Part shown: in pieces, positions 15,477 to 25,300 of the stretch
Layout: every line of letters starts with the position of its first letter
Numbering within the stretch: the first letter of the stretch is position 1
Assembly: GCF_001431415.1 (NCBI RefSeq)
Contig: NZ_LDJI01000015.1
Coordinates: forward strand, 60,618-94,109
Length of the DNA stretch: 33,492 bases
Direction of reading: 5' to 3'
From: Stenotrophomonas humi
Lineage (GTDB): Bacteria; Pseudomonadota; Gammaproteobacteria; Xanthomonadales; Xanthomonadaceae
Translations under genes and position numbers: made by a program
The notes under the pieces: model-generated
Seen by the model: the letters and a program-made list of their open reading frames with translations, nothing else
The model's database searches: none
What the model was told of the DNA's origin: nothing

Positions 15477-18400
15477 ATGGCCTTTACCGACTTCTTTATC
15501 AGACGACCCGTACTCACCACCGCCTTCGCGTTGTTGATCGTGCTGGTTGGTCTTAGCGCCCTGCTCGATCTGCCACTGCGCCAGTATCCGCGCATCGAAA
15601 GTGCTGTGGTCACCGTCACAACCGAGTACCCGGGCGCCCCTGCTGATTTGATGCAGGGCTTTGTCACGACCACACTGGCACAGGCTGTAGCAACCACACA
15701 GGGCGTTGAATACCTCACCTCTTCATCCGAGCAGGGTCGCAGCACCATCACCGCTCACCTGCGCCTGAACGCGAATTCCGATGCCGCGCTGACCGAAGTA
15801 CTGGCAAAGGTCAATGAGGTTCGTTACCTGCTGCCCGAAGACGCCTACGACCCGGTTGTCGTGCGTCAGGCACCCGGCGCAATTGGCGTGGTGTACGCAG
15901 GTTTCACAGCCCCCAGCGGGCAGGCTGCCACCGCCATCACCGATTACCTGATGCGGGTGGCGCGTCCACGCCTGACCACCGTGGAAGGTGTCGCTGCGGT
16001 GAACGTACTCGGCGGCCAGGCACTTTCGATGCGTATATGGCTCGACCCATTGCGCATGGCTGCCCACGGCATCACCAGTGCCGACATCGACGCGGCCATC
16101 GCCGACAACAATTACCAAGCAGCACCTGGCCAGGTGAAGGGTTCGTTGGTGGTGTCCAACGTGCGCACCGATACCCAATTAGACAGCGTGGAAGGCTTCC
16201 GCCAACTGGTGGTGAAATCCAGCGACGGATTGGTGCGGCTGCAAGATTTAGCCTCGGTTGAGATCGGCGCGCAAAGCCGCAACCAAACGGCTGGCATGAA
16301 TGGCGAGGCTGCGGTCTATCTGGAAGTGATGGCCACACCGGGCGGCAACCCGCTGACCATCTCGCGTGAAGTGCGGGCCGTGCTGGACCAGCTTGACCTG
16401 CCTGCGGGCACAACCATGGCGACTCCTTACGACGTCACGGTGTTCATCGACGCGGCAGTCGGCAACGTCAAGGCCAAACTGATCATTGCCAGCCTGGAAG
16501 TCGTGCTGGTCATCTTCCTGTTCCTCGGCTCCGTACGTGCGGTGGCTGTGCCGATGCTGAGCATTCCACTATCGCTGCTGGGTGCGGCAGCCATCATGTT
16601 CGCGCTGGGATTCAGCCTCAACCTGCTGACACTGCTGGCCATGGTGCTGGCGATCGGATTGGTGGTGGACGACGCCATCGTGGTAGTGGAGAACGTGCAT
16701 CGCCGCATTGAAGATGGCGAAACACCACGACATGCCGCCATCAATGGCGCACGCGAGATCGCAGGGCCTGTATTGACCATGGCAGCCACACTGGTCGCGG
16801 TGTACGCACCACTGGGCTTGGTCGGCGGCCTCACCGGCGCACTGTTCCGCGAGTTTGCATTCACCCTTGCCGCGGCGGTTGTGGTTTCGGCCATCGTCGC
16901 ACTGACCATTTCACCGATGGTGGCATCCAAGCTGCTACGCAAGGAGCACCCTGGCCGTTTCGGCCAGATCGTGGAGCGGACGACTAACCGCGTGGTAACC
17001 GCGTATCACGGTCTGCTTTCGCGGCTGTTGCGGGACACCCGTCCGATCCTGCTACTCGGTGTAGGCGCATTGCTGTGCCTGCCGGTGCTATTCAATGGAT
17101 TGCAATCCGAGCTAGCACCCACTGAAGACCAAGGTGAAATCGTGGTCGATATGAAAGCCCCGCAATCCGCAAATTTGGAGTTTCTCGAAAGCCAGGCAGC
17201 CCGGGTTGCAACCGCGCTGAACGACATTCCGGAGGCCCAGAACACCTACATGGTGCAAGGCGTTGGTAGTGCCCTCAACTTGGGCTGGGGCGGCGTCATG
17301 CTGGCACCCTGGAATGAGCGCGAGCGCACTTCCAGCGAGATCATGAACGCACTGCAGGAGCGCTTGGCAGGCATCGAAGGTATTGCTGGCTCCGCGTATC
17401 TGCCTGCTCCCCTGCCCGGCTCCGCCGGCGGCTTCCCGGTACAGATGGTGCTGACATCATCGTCCGGACATGAAACGGTGCATGCTGCGATGCAGACGCT
17501 TGAGTCCACGGCTATGGCCAGTGGCAAGTTCGCCTTCGTCGATTCCAACCTCAGCTTTGCCAGCCCCACCGTCAACGTGCGCATCGACCGCTCACGTGCG
17601 CATGACCTTGGACTTAGCATGAAGGAGATCGGCGATACGCTGGCGCGTCTGGTAGGCGAATCGTACGTCAACCGCTTCGGTGCCCAGGGCCGTGCTTACG
17701 ACGTGATCCCGCAATCACCCCGTGATCAGCGCTTGACCCCGGAAGCCTTGGCGCTCTACCACGTACGCAGCGCCGCCGGCACTCAGGTACCGCTGTCGAC
17801 CGTGGTCAGCCTAGAGCATGGTGTGGAGGCAAATGCACTGACCCAGCACAATCAGATGAACAGCGCCACGCTGGTGGCCGTGCCGGGGCCTGGTGTCACC
17901 CTTGGGCAAGCCGTGCAGGTGCTGCAGCTTGCTGCGGACAAACTGCCAGGCGGTTACCAGGTGGACTTCCTTGGCGAGTCACGCCAGTACCTGCAGGAGA
18001 AAGGCGGCTTTGCGGTCACCTTCGCTTTCGCGTTGGTATTCATTTTCCTGGTGCTTGCAGCGCAGTTTGAAAGTATTCGCGACCCCTTGCTGATTCTGAC
18101 CACGGTACCACTGGCCGCGTTCGGTGCCTTGATCTCGCTGTTCTTCGGCTTCGGTACTTTGAACATCTATACGCAGATTGGTCTAGTGACGTTGATCGGC
18201 CTCATCGCCAAACACGGCATCCTGATCGTTGAGTTCGCCAACGCGCAGCAACGCAGCCAAGGGCTGGACCGTACCGCTGCCGTACTCGCCGCTGCACGTA
18301 CCCGTGTGCGCCCGATTCTGATGACCACAGCCGCCATGGTCGGGGGTCTATTGCCATTGTTGTTCGCTAGCGGTGCGGGTGCAGGTAGCCAGCGCGCCAT

Positions 18401-18527
18401 TGCCGTGGTGTTGGTGTCAGGCCTGATCGTCGGAACGGCCTTCACATTGTTCGTGTTGCCAGCGGTGTACGCACGCTTCGGCCGCAAACTTACGCCAGCA
18501 CCCATCACCACTGGAGAACTGACATGA
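15477..18527 (+). CDS. RND multidrug efflux transporter, MexI-like (HAE1)
   Basis: A 1016-residue inner-membrane pump with the N-terminus MAFTDFFIRRPVLTTAFALL, the TM4 proton-relay pair (GLVVDDAIVVVEN, D398-D399), and the TM10 segment LIGLIAKHGILIVEFANAQQ, in which Lys-His replaces the Lys-Asn of the first pump, as in MexI-type proteins. Porter and docking domains are complete. I choose the ATG at 15477 over the GTG six bases earlier because AAGGAG lies 8 bases before it. The stop overlaps the ATG of the next gene (ATGA). It pairs with the adaptor before it; the outer-membrane partner encoded after it is truncated. It is clearly a different lineage from the pump at 7508-10684. Confidence 0.95.
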   Translation: MAFTDFFIRRPVLTTAFALLIVLVGLSALLDLPLRQYPRIESAVVTVTTEYPGAPADLMQGFVTTTLAQAVATTQGVEYLTSSSEQGRSTITAHLRLNANSDAALTEVLAKVNEVRYLLPEDAYDPVVVRQAPGAIGVVYAGFTAPSGQAATAITDYLMRVARPRLTTVEGVAAVNVLGGQALSMRIWLDPLRMAAHGITSADIDAAIADNNYQAAPGQVKGSLVVSNVRTDTQLDSVEGFRQLVVKSSDGLVRLQDLASVEIGAQSRNQTAGMNGEAAVYLEVMATPGGNPLTISREVRAVLDQLDLPAGTTMATPYDVTVFIDAAVGNVKAKLIIASLEVVLVIFLFLGSVRAVAVPMLSIPLSLLGAAAIMFALGFSLNLLTLLAMVLAIGLVVDDAIVVVENVHRRIEDGETPRHAAINGAREIAGPVLTMAATLVAVYAPLGLVGGLTGALFREFAFTLAAAVVVSAIVALTISPMVASKLLRKEHPGRFGQIVERTTNRVVTAYHGLLSRLLRDTRPILLLGVGALLCLPVLFNGLQSELAPTEDQGEIVVDMKAPQSANLEFLESQAARVATALNDIPEAQNTYMVQGVGSALNLGWGGVMLAPWNERERTSSEIMNALQERLAGIEGIAGSAYLPAPLPGSAGGFPVQMVLTSSSGHETVHAAMQTLESTAMASGKFAFVDSNLSFASPTVNVRIDRSRAHDLGLSMKEIGDTLARLVGESYVNRFGAQGRAYDVIPQSPRDQRLTPEALALYHVRSAAGTQVPLSTVVSLEHGVEANALTQHNQMNSATLVAVPGPGVTLGQAVQVLQLAADKLPGGYQVDFLGESRQYLQEKGGFAVTFAFALVFIFLVLAAQFESIRDPLLILTTVPLAAFGALISLFFGFGTLNIYTQIGLVTLIGLIAKHGILIVEFANAQQRSQGLDRTAAVLAAARTRVRPILMTTAAMVGGLLPLLFASGAGAGSQRAIAVVLVSGLIVGTAFTLFVLPAVYARFGRKLTPAPITTGELT

Positions 18528-18871
18528 AGCAGATCATCGCGACAACGGCTCCCACTTCTGTACAAACCACCTCACTCGTAGTGTTGCTGATGAGTGCAGC
18601 CACAGGCTGTACAAGCGTTCCACAGCCTGCCTCGTCACTCGTTTCCATCACCGATCGCTACAGCCATGCGTCCCAACCGTCCGCAAGCTCTACCCCAAAC
18701 GTCCTTGCCGCGCCGATGGATTGGTCGAACGCAGCAGCCGTGCAGCCACACTGGTGGAGACTGTTCAATGAGCTCATGCTGGATGGCAATCAAGCAAGGG
18801 CACAGCATGCCAGTCCCAACCCGCAGGCTGTCTTGACTGGCCTGCAGCACCCGTCCGTGATTTCGGGGTAG
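18524..18871 (+). pseudogene. Truncated outer-membrane efflux lipoprotein (NodT type), N-terminus only
   Basis: The start overlaps the RND stop (ATGA), so this was the third gene of the operon. The product has a lipoprotein signal (lipobox ATGC, acyl-Cys 29) and the early NodT motif QPHWWRLFNELMLDG at about residues 75-90, after which family similarity stops; the last 25 residues (NQARAQHASPNPQ...) look unrelated. At 115 residues it is about a quarter of the normal 450-500, lacking nearly all barrel strands and tunnel helices. It cannot form a channel. The deletion end near 18790 precedes a glutaredoxin remnant and repeat B. Confidence 0.8.
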
Positions 18872-18886
18872 AACCCGGACGGCAAT

Positions 18887-19006
18887 TCAGATTGCCTTAG
18901 ACAAGCTGAGCGCCAAAGCCAACAGCGACTTCTGCCTTATGAAGGTGCCGCAAAAGGCAGTATCACCAACTAGGGTGATCGGCGCGATGTCCGCTATGGG
19001 CCGCAT
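18887..19006 (-). pseudogene. Remnant of a glutaredoxin-like gene (C-terminal half)
   Basis: 39 codons read MRPIADIAPITLVGDTAFCG, then TFIRQKSLLALALSLSKAI and stop. They align without gaps to the C-terminal half of the intact glutaredoxin at 5669-5935 (LAPITVIGDAFFQGTF... LTQKPLL...ALGLSKG). The CxxC half is missing. The frame stays open for about 57 more bases upstream before a stop inside repeat B, but that part is not recognisably glutaredoxin. It is a broken paralogue convergent with the truncated efflux gene. Confidence 0.65.
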
Positions 19007-19067
19007 GGGCTCACCCTCAGCCAACAAACGCGCAAACATCCGCTTGGGGTTGGGATCTGCCCTTCCC

Positions 19068-19091
19068 TACCCCCGATAAATCTCCCTAGTC
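19068..19091. repeat. Copy B of the 24-bp interspersed direct repeat
   Basis: TACCCCCGATAA-ATCTC-CCTAGTC, the same orientation as copies A and C. It separates the efflux block from the autotransporter block and abuts the glutaredoxin remnant. Similarity to copy A extends some 25-30 bases further to the right (GGGCCCGGC / TGCCCGGCC, then ATTCTC / GTTCTC), suggesting a longer original unit. Confidence 0.6.
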
Positions 19092-19236
19092 CCTAGCGGG
19101 CCCGGCTTCCGTTCTCAGCCAAGAGCAAGCGGCATTAGCCAGCCGGCATTCTCTCGAAACTTTGTATCGAAGGATCAATATCGTCCCAAGTGTGGCCACG
19201 GCTGACCAGCACCAGGCGCTTGGCATCACTTCATCA

Positions 19237-19256
19237 CCAAATCCTCTTGGATTTGG
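19237..19256. terminator. Hairpin beyond the autotransporter 3' end
   Basis: CCAAATCC and GGATTTGG form a perfect 8-bp stem with a TCTT loop, 71 bases after the autotransporter stop. The T-run (TTT) is on the plus-strand side only. It is a modest terminator candidate. The remainder of 19092-19326 shows no gene. Confidence 0.35.
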
Positions 19257-19326
19257 TTTGGCTAAGAATTACCGAAGAGAGCAAGCGCGGCGTTCGCAGT
19301 GGTGTCGCACCTTATTCGATATTCGA

Positions 19327-22300
19327 TCAGTACTTCTTCTCAAGGTTCAGCAGCACGCCATGGTCGCTATCGTCGTCATTGCCAAACAGGCCGCGGTACT
19401 CGAACCGCAAGGTGAAATCGCGCTCGGTCTGTAGCACCGCACCCAGACCGAAAACGAATCGGTTGCGCTTGAGACCGTCGATGTGACCGCGGTAGAAAGG
19501 ACCACCCGGCAGATCGGCGTAGCTCATGACCACCGAGCTGTCGTCTTGGAAGTCGTGCTGATATTCGAAGCGCGCCTGCGGCGAAAACGTGCCAAAGCTA
19601 ACCGGGAAGCGATAGTCCATGCGCAGGCCGAGGCTGGTGGTGGTGGTATCGACCTCCTGATCCTGATAGCGCAGCGCATAGATCGCATCGCCGCGTTCGA
19701 TGTAGCCGTTCAGCGTGGCACGCGCCACGTCCAAGCGCGCGTACGGAACCAGTGACAGCCTGTCACGCCGGTAGTCGCCCCCCAGCGACAGCGAGGTGAA
19801 CCATTGCTTGCCGTCACGGTCGCCGCTCACCATTGCGCCGTTGGCGGTGACATAGCGGCGCGAATTGAACGACAGCAACTGGTACCCGAGCAGGCCGTCG
19901 ATGAAGAAGTACTCGCCCGGGTGGTAGCTGCCGTACATGGCCAAGGTGTAGCTCTCACCGCGGCTGCGGGTGTCATTGCGGCCAACATCGGTGGTGTCGC
20001 GGCCGTAGCCGATACCGGCACCGAAAGCGAAGTCCTGGTTCACGCGTGTGTCGGCACCAGCGCTGATGCCGCTGGTCTGGAAGTCAAAGCCCGCGCTGCT
20101 CGAACGGCCGTCGCGATCGCCGCTGTTGATCGAACCGTTGGTCCAGAGGGTCAAGCTGCCACCATCACCGGCACCCTTGCCGTTGTTGGGTGCAGCGGCA
20201 GCGTTGTCGCCCGGTGCCGAGTCGTCCAACAAGTCCACCTGGCGGCAGTCGCTGCCCGGCATGCGTAGTGCCTCGCCCTGGCAGCGGCGTTCGACGCCGA
20301 AGCTCAGTCCGTTTTCGAAGCGCGTACCGTTGCCACCGTTGTGCATGCCCTCCATACGGCGCTGGAAGTTGCCGATCTGGGTGGTGGCGAAGCGCCGCGC
20401 GGTGGCGGTCTGTGCCCCCAACAGTCCCATCACTTCTGCGTCCTGGGTCGGGTCCGGGCGGCTGATGACGTCGAAGTCGATGGCTGCCGGCGTCGAGGTC
20501 GCGAACGCGTTGCTCAGGGTAAAGGTGACCGTGGCGGTGCCGGAGAACGTGGCCGCCGGGGTGAAGGTCAGGCGATGGCTCGCACTGGCACCGCTGCCCG
20601 AGGACGCGATCGTGGCGGTGCCCGCATCGGCCGGCGACAGCGACACCAGGTTGGCCGCAGTGAACGGGCCGCCAGTGGCATCGGTGGTCAGTTCGACCAC
20701 CGCCGGGACACCTGCATTCGCGCTGACCCGTCGCGAGACCGCGACCGGCACCGGATTGACGGTGATCGTCGAGGTGATCGGAGCCGAGGCGCCGTAGACG
20801 TTGTTCAAGGTGTAGACAATGCTCACCGTGCCCGAGGCGGTGGCCAGCGGGGTGTAGGTGATGTTGGTACCGGTCACCGTTGTAGTGCCTGCGGCCGGCG
20901 GCGTCACCAGGGTCACCCCGGTGAACGGACCGCCGGTGGCGCTCTCTGTGGTGTCGATGACAACCGGCTGGCCCGCCAGGGTGGTGGCGGTGCGCGGCTG
21001 TCCCATCGGCACCGGCAGCGCGGTGACGGTGATCGAAACCGTGGCCGGGGCCGAAGTGCCGCCCGGGCCGATCGCGGCGTAGGTGAAGCTGTCGGCGCCG
21101 AAATAAGTGCCGGCCGATGTGTAGACCACGTTCGAACCGCTGACCGTAGCAGTACCGTGCGCAGGAGCGCTGGCTACCGCGATCGAGGTGATCACACCGC
21201 TATCGTTGGCGGTGACCGGGATGATCACCGCTTGCTGTGACAGCGTGGTCGCGCTGTCGTCTACTGCCACCGGCACTGCGTCGGCGATCACGATGGTGTA
21301 GCTCTGCGTGCTGTTGTAGCCGGCGGCGTCGGTGGAGCGCACCACGGAGGTGTAGCTACCGGAGGCGGCCGGCGTCCCACTGAACATACCCGCCGAACTG
21401 AAGGTGATGCCGGTCGGCAGGACGCCGGAGGTGATCGCGTAACTGTATGGCGCAATGCCACCGCTGCTGCTCAGGCTCTGCGAGTAAGCCGTACCCATCA
21501 CGCCGCCGGGCAGGCTGGCTGGGGTGATGGCCACCGTCGCCGCGGCAATGGTGAAGGTGTACACACGACTGGTGTTCTGCCCGTTGGCATCAGTGGAGCC
21601 CACGGTGATGCTGAAATTACCGTCCGAACGCGGGATGCCGATCAAGGCACCGACCGAATTAAAGGACATGCCGATCGGCAGCGCGCCGGAGGACAGCGAA
21701 TAACTGTACGGCGCTATACCGCCACTGGAGCTGAGCTGCGCGTTATAGGCGATACCCGCGGTGCCGTTGGCCAGGCTGGCTGGATCGATGGTGATCGCCG
21801 GTGTGCCCACCACGATGGTGTAGTTCTGCTGCAACGAGAACGGTGCGCCAACTCCGGTGCTGGCATCGGTGACACGCACGCTGATGTTGTAGTTGCCCGG
21901 CACGGTCGGGGTACCGCTGAGCACACCGGCCGAACTGAGGCTTACGCCCACCGGTAGCGAGCCGGCGACCAACGAATAGCTGTACGGCGCGGTGCCGCCG
22001 CTGCCGGCGAAGTTGATGGTCGTAGCCACGCCGTAGTTCATCGGCAGGTTGCCCGGCGCCGGAGTCATGCTCAGGGTCGCCGCGCCCACGGTCAACACAA
22101 AGGTCTGCCCGGTAGTGAACGGCCCGTTGCCGGTGCTGCCATCGGTGGCACTGGCATTGAGGTTGAAGCTGCCTGTCGCGGTCGGCGTACCGCTCACCGT
22201 CACACTGTTGGTGGTGGTGCCGCTGAGGGTCACACCCGCTGGCAAACCGCTGACGGCAAAGTTGCTGTAGGGCGCGACGCCGCCAGCCCAGCTGAAGGTC

Positions 22301-25300
22301 TGGCTGTAGCTGGTGCCAACCTGGGCACTGAACGTACCAGCGGCGCTCACGGTGATGGTCGGATTACCGACAGTGATGCTGACCGTGGCCCCCCCTGAGG
22401 TCCCGGCGCTGTTGGTCGCGGTGTAGGTGAAGCTGTCCGTCCCCGCATAACCGGCAGCCGGCGTGTAAGTGATGTTGGTGCCACTGGCCGTCGCCGTGCC
22501 GTGCGCCGCATTCGTCGCCACCGCCACCGAGGCCGGAATACCACCGGTGATGTTCAGCGTGATCGGGTTGGCGCTGCTGCCATAAGCGACCGTGGCCGCC
22601 ACTGGGTTGGCCAGCGGCACGATGTCACCGATCTGAAGGCTGTAGCTCTGCGGTGCGGACGAGTATGGGCCGCTGCCGGTGCTGCTGTCGGTCGCCGTCA
22701 GGCTGAAGCTGTAGCTGCCCGGCGTGGTCGGCGTGCCGGTGATGGCGCCGGCACCGCCGATCGACAGACCAGGCGGTAGGCTGCCGCTGCTAACCGCATA
22801 GTTGTATGGCGCTATACCGCCCGTGGCCGGATCGATCGTCACCCCATAGACGCTGCTGACCGTGCCGTTGGGCAGGACCGACGGCGGCAGCACCACGTTC
22901 GCGGCGGTGATCAGCACGCTGTAGGACTGCGAGCCGGTATACGGACCGCTGCCGGTGCTGTTGTCGGTGGCGGTGATGGTGAAATTGAAGCTGCCACCTG
23001 CGGTTGGCGTACCGGTGATAGTGCCGTTGGCGGCCAGGCTCAGACCGGTCGGCAAGGCGCCCGCGCTGACGGCAAAGCTGTAGCCGGCGCTGCCGCCTGA
23101 AGCAGTCACGGCCTGACTGTAGGCCTGGGCAACGCCGCCATTGGACAACGTGGCCGGAGCGAGGGTGATCATCGCCGCGTCCACGTTTAGGCTATAAGCA
23201 AGCGAGCCGCTCTGGCCGTGATTGTCAGTGGCAGTGACAGTCAAGTTGAACGTGCCACCCGAAGTCGGTGTGCCACTGAGCGTTCCCGAGCTCAGCGTGA
23301 TACCGGCCGGCAGCGCGCCGGCGGTGACCGCGAAGCTGTACGGCGCGCTGCCGCCGTTGCCGGTCAGAACCTGATTGTAGACAGTACCGATCTGCGCATT
23401 GCTCAGCGTGGGCGGTGTGAGCGTGATGGTCGGCGCGGCCACTTGCAGCACGTAGTTCTGAGTGCGCGCGAACGGCGCGCCGGTGCCGGTGGAGGTGTCG
23501 GTCACGCGCACCGAGAAGGTGAACAAACCGGTCGCCGTCGGCGTGCCGGAAAGCACACCAGTATCGGTGTCCAGACTTAGGCCGGCCGGCAAGGCGCCAG
23601 CGCTAACTGTGTAGTTGTAGGGCGCGGTGCCGCCGCCGGCGACGTAGGTCTGGCTGTAAGCGGCACCATAGGTCGCGGTTAGCGTGCCCGCTGCCGGGGC
23701 CAGGGTAAGAGTTGGCGCCGACACAGAGAGGGTGGAGGCCTGACCGACGGTGAACGGACCGTTGCCGGTGCTCGAATCGGCGGCGCTGACAGTGAGCGCG
23801 AACGAACCAGCCGCGATCGGCGTACCGGACACGGTGACGCTGTTGGGAGTCTGCGCGGTGATGCTGAGGCCACCCGGCAGACCTGTGACAGCGTAGCCGG
23901 TGAAAGGCTGGGCGCCACCGTTCCAGCTGAAGGTCTGGGTGTAGGGCACGCCGATCTGCGCGGTCAGCGGACCACCCGCGCTTACGGTGATGGTCGGGTT
24001 ATTGATCGTAATTGTCGCCGTCGCAGGCGTCGAGGTACCAGCGCCGTTGGTCGCGGTGTAGGTAAACGTATCCGTGCCCGCATAACCGGCGGTCGGGGTG
24101 TAGGTGATGCTGGTGCCGCTGGCCGTCGCTATGCCGTGTGCCGCGTTCGTCGCCACCGCCACCGAGGCCGGAATGCCGCCGGTGATGTTCAGCGTGATCG
24201 GATTGGCGCTGCTGCCGTAAGCGACTGTGGCCGATACCGCGTTGGCCGTCGGCGGGATATTGACGATCTGCAGCGTATAACTGCGTGGCACTGAACTATA
24301 GGGCCCGCTGCCGGTGCTGGAGTCGGTCGCGGTGACGGAGAAGTTGAAGGTACCCGAGGCACTGGGCGTACCGCTCAGCGTGCCGTTGGCGCCGTTCAAC
24401 GTTACCCCCGCCGGCAAGGAGCCGGCGGTCACCGCATAGGTGTATGGCGAAATACCGCCGCTGGCCGGATTGAGCGTGGCGCTGTAAGCCGCGCCCTGCG
24501 TGCCGTTGGCCAGGCCGGTAGCAGGCAGGTTCACCGTGGGCGGCGCGATCACCAGCGCATAGGCCTGTGAACCGGTGTGCGGTAAACCTGCGCCGGTGCT
24601 GCTTCCGGTGGCGGTGACAGTGAAGTTGAAGGTGCCGCCTGCAGTCGGCGTACCGCTGATGATGCCAGTGCTCAGGGTCAAGCCGGTCGGCAACGCACCG
24701 GCAGTGACCGCATAGGTGTACGGCGAGATGCCGCCGCTGGCGATGACGAGCTGACTGTAAGCCGCCGCAACCGTGCCGCTGGGCAGCGTGGTTGGTGCGA
24801 TCACGATAACCGGCGGCGCCACCACCAAGGTGTAGGTGCGGGTACCGGAGAAGCTGTTGGCGTCGGTCGCGCGCGCAGTGAAGTTGAAGGTGCCGGCCGC
24901 GGTCGGCGTACCGGTCAACGCGCCAGTGGTGGCGTTGAGGCTCAGCCCCGCCGGCATGGTGCCTGCGCTGATGGCGAAGGTGTACGGCGCGGTACCACCG
25001 CTGCCGGTGAGGGTCTGGCTGTATGCCACGCCAACGGTGGCACCCGGAATCGTGGCCGGGTTGACCACGATGGTGGGCGGCGGAATCACCTGCAGGGTCA
25101 CCGTTTCGATCTCGGCGTAGCTACCGGTGCCGGTGCTGCTGTCGGTGACACGGATGCCAAAAGTGAAGCTGCCCAACGTGGTCGGTATGCCGCTCAGGGT
25201 AGCGCCACTCAGGCTCAAGCCAGGCGGCAGCGCGCCGGAGACCACCTCGTGCGCGTAGACGTAATTAGGGATGCCGCCACTAGCGGAGAAGGTCACGCTG

